A stretch of DNA of 37,508 nucleotides, from assembly GCA_000169995.1 (NCBI GenBank), contig AAZW01000050.1:1-37508 (forward strand), written 5' to 3'. How positions within the stretch are numbered: the first letter of the stretch is position 1; the number at the start of each line of letters is the position of its first letter. The notes under the pieces are model-generated. The model was not told where the DNA came from, made no database searches, and was given only the letters and a program-made list of their open reading frames with translations. This document shows, one piece after another, positions 31,895-37,508 of this stretch. The DNA comes from Vibrionales bacterium SWAT-3 (GTDB lineage: Bacteria > Pseudomonadota > Gammaproteobacteria > Enterobacterales > Vibrionaceae). A program made the position numbers and the translations under genes.

Positions 31895-33598
31895 ATGGCG
31901 ACGATATCCAAACAGGCTTATGCCGAAATGTTTGGGCCTACAGTCGGTGACCGAGTGCGTCTTGCTGACACCGATTTATGGCTAGAAGTTGAAAAGGATT
32001 ACACCGTATACGGTGATGAAGTGAAGTTTGGCGGCGGCAAAGTGATCCGTGATGGACAAGGGCAAAGCCAACGTCCAAGTGCCGAAACACCTGACTTGGT
32101 GATCACCAATGCGATTGTGTTGGACTATTGGGGCATAGTAAAAGCCGATGTCGCCATCAAAGACGGCCGAATTCAAGCTTTAGGCAAAGCAGGTAACCCT
32201 GACGTTCAGCCGGGCGTCGATATAGTCATTGGCCCGGGCACGGAAATTTTGGCAGGTGAAGGCTCGATCCTGACGGCTGGCGGTATCGATTCACACATTC
32301 ACTTTATCTGCCCACAACAGATTGAAGAGGCGTTGGCATCGGGTGTGACCACCATGATAGGTGGTGGCACTGGGCCAAACACAGGCACCAATGCGACCAC
32401 ATGTACACCGGGTCCGTGGAACATGCACCGTATGTTGGAGTCACTCGACCAATTCCCAATGAACTTTGGTTTACTCGGCAAGGGCAATGCGAGCCAACCT
32501 GAAGCATTGCGTGAACAAGTCGCAGCAGGTGCTGTGGGTTTGAAGTTGCACGAAGACTGGGGAACAACACCCGCATCAATCGATACTTGCTTAAGTGTTG
32601 CCGATGAGATGGACGTACAAGTTGCGATTCACACCGATACGCTAAATGAATCGGGGTTTGTTGAATCGACACTGGGCGCCATCGGTGACCGCGTGATTCA
32701 TACCTATCACACCGAAGGTGCGGGTGGTGGTCATGCTCCCGATATTATCCGTGCTGCAGGTGAGCCGAATGTTCTGCCTTCTTCGACTAATCCGACACGA
32801 CCTTACACCGTCAATACGGTCGATGAGCACTTAGACATGTTGATGGTGTGTCATCACCTGTCACCGTCAATTGCTGAAGATGTCGCGTTCGCTGAGTCGC
32901 GTATCCGCCGTGAAACCATTGCCGCCGAAGACATTCTGCATGATTTAGGTGCCTTTTCGATGATCGCCTCTGACTCGCAAGCAATGGGGCGCGTAGGCGA
33001 GGTGGTGACTCGAACTTGGCAAACCGCACACAAGATGAAAGTGCAGCGTGGCAGCCTAAAAGAAGATTCCGACTACAGCGATAACTTCCGTCTTCGTCGC
33101 TACGTTGCAAAGTACACCATCAACCCAGCGATTACGCACGGTATGGCGCATGAAATCGGTTCGATTGAAGAAGGCAAACTGGCGGATCTTGTTTTATGGA
33201 AACCGGCTTTCTTTGGTGTAAAACCAAGTGTGATTCTGAAAGGCGGCATGATCGCGATGGCACCGATGGGCGACCCTAATGCCTCTATTCCAACACCTCA
33301 GCCCGTTCACTATCGCTCTATGTTTGGTAGCTATGGCAAGGCGTGTCAGAACACATCGATGCTGTTTGTTTCCAAAGAAGCCAAGGCACAGAACATCGAT
33401 AAGCAGTTGGGACTAAAGAGCCTGATTGGTGTTGTGAGCAACTGCCGAAACATCAGCAAGGCTGACATGAAGCTGAACGATTGGATGCCGAAGATTGAGG
33501 TTGATTCTCAGACGTATCAAGTACGCGCTGATGGTGAACTGCTGACGTGTGAGCCGGCTGAAGAACTGCCAATGGCACAGCGGTACTTTCTATTCTAA
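31895..33598 (+). CDS. ureC: UreC, urease alpha (catalytic) subunit
   Basis: UreC is 567 residues from the ATG at 31895, the same as the Klebsiella enzyme, and follows an AAGGA site; the frame could extend two codons to a TTG. All nickel and catalytic residues are present at Klebsiella numbering: H134 and H136 (SHIHFI), carbamylated K217 and H219 (GLKLHEDW), H246, H272, C319 and H320 on the flap (MVCHHLSP), and D360 (SDSQAMGR). The enzyme would be fully competent if it could assemble with UreA and UreB and be activated with nickel and carbon dioxide. Being downstream of the IS in ureB, its expression may suffer from polarity. Confidence 0.97.
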   Translation: MATISKQAYAEMFGPTVGDRVRLADTDLWLEVEKDYTVYGDEVKFGGGKVIRDGQGQSQRPSAETPDLVITNAIVLDYWGIVKADVAIKDGRIQALGKAGNPDVQPGVDIVIGPGTEILAGEGSILTAGGIDSHIHFICPQQIEEALASGVTTMIGGGTGPNTGTNATTCTPGPWNMHRMLESLDQFPMNFGLLGKGNASQPEALREQVAAGAVGLKLHEDWGTTPASIDTCLSVADEMDVQVAIHTDTLNESGFVESTLGAIGDRVIHTYHTEGAGGGHAPDIIRAAGEPNVLPSSTNPTRPYTVNTVDEHLDMLMVCHHLSPSIAEDVAFAESRIRRETIAAEDILHDLGAFSMIASDSQAMGRVGEVVTRTWQTAHKMKVQRGSLKEDSDYSDNFRLRRYVAKYTINPAITHGMAHEIGSIEEGKLADLVLWKPAFFGVKPSVILKGGMIAMAPMGDPNASIPTPQPVHYRSMFGSYGKACQNTSMLFVSKEAKAQNIDKQLGLKSLIGVVSNCRNISKADMKLNDWMPKIEVDSQTYQVRADGELLTCEPAEELPMAQRYFLF

Positions 33599-33675
33599 GC
33601 CTTTGACTAAAGAATCTTATTTTAGTGACCCTATTTTGAACGTTATAAATCTCACAAGGAGATTGAGGTAATAGC

Positions 33676-34128
33676 ATGATTGAACTTACTCAAATTCAAG
33701 TGGAGTTGAACACGGCTCCAGATGGCTTTTTAAGCCTACCGATCGATAGCCGCATCAAAAGTCGCCTTAAAGTGACATTGGATGATGGCCGTGATGCAGG
33801 GTTGTTTCTACCACGCGGTCATATTTTGCGTGGCGGGGAACAATTAACTAGTGAGTGTGGTTTAACGGTTGAAGTCAAAGCAGCACCGGAAACCGTCTCA
33901 ACGGTTTACTGCGATGATGCGCATCTGCTGACTCGCGTGGCTTATCACTTGGGTAACCGACATGTGCCACTGCAAGTCGAGGCGGGTTGGGTGCGTTATC
34001 AACACGACCATGTTTTGGACGAAATGGTTGCAGGTTTGGGTGCGACAGTGACCACTGAAAAGCAACCCTTTGAACCTGAAGGTGGCGCTTATGGTGGTCG
34101 CTCTGGTGGTCATCACCATCATCATTAA
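33676..34128 (+). CDS. ureE: UreE, urease nickel metallochaperone
   Basis: UreE (150 residues) carries nickel to the UreDFG-apourease complex. The N-terminal peptide-binding domain (about 1-70, with DDGRDAGLFLPRGHILRGGEQL) is followed by a metal-binding domain with AYHLGNRHVPLQVE and the conserved LDEMVAGLGATV. The tail GGRSGGHHHHH is a native histidine-rich nickel-binding end common in UreE, not a cloning tag. The GAGGT site six bases before the ATG sets the start. It is 77 bp after ureC. Confidence 0.94.
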   Translation: MIELTQIQVELNTAPDGFLSLPIDSRIKSRLKVTLDDGRDAGLFLPRGHILRGGEQLTSECGLTVEVKAAPETVSTVYCDDAHLLTRVAYHLGNRHVPLQVEAGWVRYQHDHVLDEMVAGLGATVTTEKQPFEPEGGAYGGRSGGHHHHH

Positions 34129-34194
34129 TCGAGTCATTTGAGACACATTAATTTATAAACACAACAACGATAAGAATAACGCAAGGATTACGCG

Positions 34195-34779
34195 ATGAAC
34201 TTTAAAACAGCAGCAGGCTTAACAACATTCACAATCGCTTCGCTAACAATACCAACATTGGCTCTGGCTCACCCGGGGCATGACCATGGCTCTCACTCAC
34301 TGCTCTCTGGCTTAACGCACCCAGTAACCGGCGTTGACCATCTTATTATGCTGGTGGCATTTGGTATGTTGATTGGCGCACTCTCTTATTCAAATAAGGT
34401 TAAATCCGCTTTAGTCGGTGGTGGTCTTGTCTCTCTTATGGCGGGTCTATTAGTCGGTAAAGCGTTGGGCTTCTCTATGGTTGTCGAGCCAGCAATTATC
34501 GCCTCTCTGTTCGCGGTTAGCCTGTGCTTATGGCACGTGTTCTCTCCGTCTACCACCAAGGTTAATACTGTAATAGCGGTTTCAATCGGTTTCCTATTCT
34601 TCCACGGTTACGCACACGGCGTTGAAGCAGCATCTGGCCTCGCGCAGTTCGCTGCGGGTATGGGTATCACGGCATTTGGTCTGATTGCCGCAGGCTACTT
34701 CGCGGGTAAAGCATTGTATTCCAAGTGGGCTTCAGTGGGTGTTGCTTCGTTGAGTGCGCTGTTTTTGATGGCGGCTTAA
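34195..34779 (+). CDS. HupE/UreJ-family nickel permease
   Basis: This 194-residue protein has a signal peptide ending LALA (cleavage near residue 25). The exposed histidine-rich N-terminus HPGHDHGSHS and about six membrane segments follow. HPVTGVDHLIMLVAFG is the HupE/UreJ family signature, and the second His-containing helix reads FFHGYAHGVEAASG. HupE/UreJ proteins move nickel, and sometimes cobalt, for hydrogenase or urease. Its place between ureE and ureF argues for nickel supply to urease; ureJ would be a fitting name, but the two groups cannot be told apart by eye. Spacing is 66 bp to ureE and 21 bp to ureF. Confidence 0.88.
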   Translation: MNFKTAAGLTTFTIASLTIPTLALAHPGHDHGSHSLLSGLTHPVTGVDHLIMLVAFGMLIGALSYSNKVKSALVGGGLVSLMAGLLVGKALGFSMVVEPAIIASLFAVSLCLWHVFSPSTTKVNTVIAVSIGFLFFHGYAHGVEAASGLAQFAAGMGITAFGLIAAGYFAGKALYSKWASVGVASLSALFLMAA

Positions 34780-34800
34780 ATTGCTCAAAAGGAGATAAGC

Positions 34801-35481
34801 ATGCAAGCAACAGCGAATGTCGCGAGCTATCGCCTATTTCAATTGATAAGTCCATCGCTGCCTATTGGTGGTTTCACCTACTCACAAGGTTTAGAGCTAG
34901 CAGTGGAAGCGGGGTGGGTGACCGATCGTAGCAGCATGGAGCAGTGGCTAAATACCATCGTCAGTTCCAGTGTTGCAACCTTGGAATTACCCATCTTAGA
35001 GCGCCTTTATCATGCTCTAGAAAAAGGTGAACTCGATGAGATTGAGCATTGGTGCAATTACTTGTACTCAAGCCGTGAAACCAGTGAATTACGAGCAGAA
35101 GAAAAGCAGCGTGGGCTGGCGTTAAACACCTTGCTAAAGCGCTTAGAGATCGATATTTCCCAAGTGGAGTCGATTGATAGCCACCCAAACCAGATATTAG
35201 GAATGTGTATCGCGGCTCAACATTGGAACATTGATTTGGAAAGCCTCAAGCAGGGTTATCTATGGAGCTGGCTTGAAAATATCGTTACTGCAGGCGTCAA
35301 GCTGGTGCCTTTAGGGCAGACAGATGGACAGTTAGCACTGATTAATATCACCAACACCTTTCCTGAAGTGATTGAAAAAGCACGCACGATAGAAGATTGG
35401 ATGGTGGGCAGCTTCTCGCCATCAATGGCACTAGCGAGCTCGCTGCATGAAACACAATACACAAGACTATTTCGTTCCTAG
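34801..35481 (+). CDS. ureF: UreF, urease accessory protein
   Basis: UreF (226 residues) is an all-helical protein that bridges UreD and UreG and controls GTP-dependent nickel delivery. The family N-terminus LFQLISPSLPIGGFTYSQGLE and the segment SRETSELRAEEKQRG are present, as are the C-terminal VPLGQTDGQ and SPSMALASSLHETQYTRLFRS. The length is normal. The start follows AAAGGAGATAAGC. ureG starts 46 bp later, completing the normal ureEFG order with the permease gene inserted. Confidence 0.94.
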   Translation: MQATANVASYRLFQLISPSLPIGGFTYSQGLELAVEAGWVTDRSSMEQWLNTIVSSSVATLELPILERLYHALEKGELDEIEHWCNYLYSSRETSELRAEEKQRGLALNTLLKRLEIDISQVESIDSHPNQILGMCIAAQHWNIDLESLKQGYLWSWLENIVTAGVKLVPLGQTDGQLALINITNTFPEVIEKARTIEDWMVGSFSPSMALASSLHETQYTRLFRS

Positions 35482-35527
35482 TGCTGAGTGCGAACGAGAT
35501 AGTAGAAAGAACATAAGGAACAAGACT

Positions 35528-36166
35528 ATGGAAAGTTATAAGCAACCCCTTCGAATTGGTATCGGTGGCCCGGTTGGCTCTGGTAAAACCGCGCTGCTTG
35601 AGGTGCTGTGTAAAGCAATTCGCGACAAGCTCAATATCGCGGTCGTGACTAATGACATCTACACCCAAGAAGATGCAAAGATCCTCACTCGAGCAGAAGC
35701 TTTAGAGCCTGACCGTATTATCGGTGTGGAAACGGGCGGTTGCCCGCACACCGCGATTCGTGAAGATGCGTCGATGAACCTTGCAGCAGTTGAAGAGCTG
35801 GCAAAACTACACAAGAACCTTGATGTGGTATTCGTAGAAAGTGGCGGCGATAACCTGAGTGCGACGTTCAGCCCAGAGCTTGCCGACCTGACTATCTATG
35901 TTATCGATGTGGCGGAAGGGGAGAAGATCCCACGTAAAGGCGGCCCAGGTATTACACGTTCGGATCTGTTGGTGATTAACAAGATCGATTTGGCACCTTA
36001 TGTAGGCGCGTCGCTAGAAGTGATGGAGCAAGATACGCAACGCATGCGTCCAACCAAGCCGTTTGTGTTTACCAATCTTAAAGAGAGTAAAGGGCTAGAC
36101 ACCATCATCGATTTTATCGTGACCGAAGGTATGTTGACTCTGAAAGAGCCAGAGAAGACAAGCTAG
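35528..36166 (+). CDS. ureG: UreG, urease-activating GTPase
   Basis: UreG (212 residues) is the SIMIBI-class GTPase that carries nickel to urease. The P-loop is GGPVGSGKT (13-21), the metal-binding CPH motif is C72-P73-H74 (ETGGCPHTAIRED), and NKIDLAPYVG is the guanine-binding region. I use the ATG at 35528 after AAGGAA, which gives MESYKQPLRIGIGGPVGSG; the frame opens 27 codons upstream within ureF, but that part has no homology. It is the last gene of the urea cassette and is followed by a poly-C tract and a terminator shared with xseA. Confidence 0.96.
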   Translation: MESYKQPLRIGIGGPVGSGKTALLEVLCKAIRDKLNIAVVTNDIYTQEDAKILTRAEALEPDRIIGVETGGCPHTAIREDASMNLAAVEELAKLHKNLDVVFVESGGDNLSATFSPELADLTIYVIDVAEGEKIPRKGGPGITRSDLLVINKIDLAPYVGASLEVMEQDTQRMRPTKPFVFTNLKESKGLDTIIDFIVTEGMLTLKEPEKTS

Positions 36167-36188
36167 TTATTCGTAGATCCTGATTATT

Positions 36189-36203
36189 CCCCCCCCCCCC
36201 CCC
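36189..36203. repeat. Homopolymer tract of 15 C
   Basis: Fifteen consecutive C lie 22 bp after the ureG stop and before the terminator. It is outside any gene. Long G/C homopolymers are prone to slippage in cells and to miscounting in sequencing, so the length is uncertain. Confidence 0.9.
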
Positions 36204-36207
36204 ATAA

Positions 36208-36239
36208 GCAAAAGCCCTATCAAATCTGATAGGGCTTTC
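36208..36239. terminator. Bidirectional terminator between ureG and xseA
   Basis: A perfect 10-bp stem (AGCCCTATCA / TGATAGGGCT, loop AATC) is flanked by a run of A on the left and TTT on the right. It lies between two genes that converge, 46 bp from the ureG stop and about 25 bp from the xseA stop, and can serve both. Confidence 0.85.
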
Positions 36240-36262
36240 TAATTGCTTAATTGATTAGTTGA

Positions 36263-37508
36263 TTACGCTTTTGCCGTTTTCTGGGTCACTTGAGACTCAA
36301 TCACCCCATCTTCAACCTGAGTGGTGATCACTTCACCGACTTCGACATCGTTAATCGATGACACCGTCTTGCTCGATGTTGAATGAGTAATGCTGTAACC
36401 ACGCTTTAGGGTTGCCAGTGGACTAACGGTCTCTAATTTCTCGGCAGCCATCGCAAGCTGGTGGCGAGTGGTAAGCAGTGTTTTATCCATTGCATCTAAT
36501 AGCTTTTGCTCTGAACGCTGCAGATGCAGTTTTTGTTCACCCAAGCGTTTAACCGGCGAGTTCAATTGAAGTTGATGTTGCTTACGTTCGACACGCTGTG
36601 CATGCTGCTTTAGGTATTGAGCCATACCGCGACGCAGGCGCATGTCTAGGTCATCAAGCTGCTGGCTCTGTTTTTGCAGTTGGTAGCTAGGGTGCTGTCT
36701 TTCTAAGCGGTGTTTCAGTGCTTGAGTCGACTGTGCTTGCTTGATTAATACGTGGCGAATCGCACTCACTAAGCGAGCACGTTTAGAAGCGAAAGCTTGC
36801 TCTTTATGACTGTTGTCACGGCTAACCAATTCAGCCGCAGCTGATGGAGTAGGAGCGCGCATATCGGCAACGAAATCGGCAATAGTAACATCCACTTCGT
36901 GGCCAACGGCGCTGATGATTGGAATCTGGCTTGCAGCAATAGTGCGAGCAACGATCTCGTTGTTGAAGCACCATAGGTCTTCTAACGAACCGCCACCACG
37001 GCCGACGATTAACACATCACACTCATTGCGCTCATTGGCACGGCCAATCGCTTGGGCAATCTGAATCGCCGCTTCTTCGCCTTGAACCATGGTTGGGTAC
37101 ACCACAACCGGTAGCGAAGGATCGCGTCTTTTCAAGACATCCAGAATATCAAACAGCGCAGCGCCCGTTTTTGAGGTGACAACACCAACGCGCTTCGGGT
37201 GCTCAGGAAGAGCTTGCTTACTCGATTGAGCGAACAGCCCTTCAGCGGCAAGGTTCATCTTTAGCTTTTCAAACTCTTGTTGAAGTTTACCGTCACCTTC
37301 TGGCTGCATGCTTTCGATGATAAGTTGGTAGTCACCACGTGGCTCATAGAGAGACAGGCGAGCTTTAACTAATACTTGATTGCCGTTTTGAGGTCTAAAG
37401 GTGACTCGGCGGTTATTGCCACGAAACATGGCACACTTAACTTGAGCGCGAGAATCTTTAAGGGTGAGGTACCAGTGACCAGAGACAGGTGCAGAGAAGT
37501 TTGAGATT
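36263..37508 (-). CDS. xseA: XseA, exonuclease VII large subunit, N-terminus cut by the window edge
   Basis: The frame is open from the right edge to the stop at 36263-36265, showing about 414 residues. The visible N-terminal part begins ISNFSAPVSGHWYLTLKD, the OB-fold DNA-binding domain, so roughly 25-35 residues are missing. The catalytic domain contains RVGVVTSKTGAALFDIL, VLIVGRGGGSLEDLW, FNNEIVARTI and SAVGHEVDVTIADFVADMRAPTPSAAAEL. A long coiled-coil (rich in Q, K, R and L) and a short C-terminal domain (LKRGYSI) follow. With XseB it digests single-stranded DNA from both ends. The internal ATG at 37427-37429 is not the start, because conserved residues continue upstream. Confidence 0.96.
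   Translation of the reverse strand, partial: ISNFSAPVSGHWYLTLKDSRAQVKCAMFRGNNRRVTFRPQNGNQVLVKARLSLYEPRGDYQLIIESMQPEGDGKLQQEFEKLKMNLAAEGLFAQSSKQALPEHPKRVGVVTSKTGAALFDILDVLKRRDPSLPVVVYPTMVQGEEAAIQIAQAIGRANERNECDVLIVGRGGGSLEDLWCFNNEIVARTIAASQIPIISAVGHEVDVTIADFVADMRAPTPSAAAELVSRDNSHKEQAFASKRARLVSAIRHVLIKQAQSTQALKHRLERQHPSYQLQKQSQQLDDLDMRLRRGMAQYLKQHAQRVERKQHQLQLNSPVKRLGEQKLHLQRSEQKLLDAMDKTLLTTRHQLAMAAEKLETVSPLATLKRGYSITHSTSSKTVSSINDVEVGEVITTQVEDGVIESQVTQKTAKA

Noticed and set aside
34105..34125. Histidine run at the end of UreE as an engineered His tag
   Set aside because: Histidine-rich tails are normal in UreE, and the surrounding sequence is ordinary genome with the complete urease gene order.

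Overview
The window is a chromosomal segment of a gammaproteobacterium, almost certainly a marine Vibrio. I infer this from the proteins and from the gene order, secDF / suhB-trmJ / isc operon / pepB-ndk-rlmN-rodZ-ispG-hisS-yfgM-bamB-der, which is the order found in vibrios and closely parallels E. coli. A heptamer array between secF and suhB suggests the Splendidus group, but that is only a guess.

Layout. 1-1222: end of secD, then secF and its terminator. 1223-2483: a 15-copy heptamer repeat, then suhB on the minus strand, divergent from trmJ. 2484-9181: trmJ, then the complete iron-sulfur assembly operon iscR-iscS-iscU-iscA-hscB-hscA-fdx-iscX. Two near-consensus IscR boxes precede iscR, intercistronic hairpins lie inside the operon, and a terminator closes it. 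9283-19961: pepB, ndk, rlmN, rodZ, ispG, hisS, yfgM, bamB and der. These cover peptidase, nucleotide, rRNA methylation, cell shape, isoprenoid, tRNA charging, outer-membrane assembly and ribosome assembly functions. 20047-22501: an AlaX-like tRNA-editing protein, a GAF-GGDEF diguanylate cyclase and the zinc-ribbon protein YfgJ.

22580-36240 is an accessory nitrogen-scavenging cassette sitting between yfgJ and xseA, which are neighbours in E. coli. It holds a urea ABC transporter (urtABCDE), urease structural genes (ureA, ureB, ureC), urease maturation genes (ureD, ureE, ureF, ureG) and a HupE/UreJ-type nickel permease. Upstream of urtA is a readable sigma-54 promoter (22737-22753) with two NtrC-like boxes 34 bp apart, placed as in classical glnA-type enhancers. 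This predicts induction under nitrogen limitation. A strong intrinsic terminator lies between ureD and ureA.

The main oddity is that ureB is split by an IS110-family element of the IS1111 type (30244-31779, 1536 bp). Removing exactly this segment restores a complete 111-residue UreB, while every other urt/ure gene is intact with its catalytic residues. As written, the cell would import urea but should not make normal urease. The transposase is itself frameshifted, but all breaks lie in about 150 bp (30997-31149). By hand they can be explained as roughly 19 single-base losses from homopolymer runs, a pattern more like consensus sequencing error in a repeated element than natural decay. The element's roughly 290-nt 3' non-coding part contains stable hairpins and is the expected place for its guide (seek/bridge) RNA.

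The window ends inside xseA on the minus strand. I found no tRNA, rRNA, CRISPR array, prophage or defence system.
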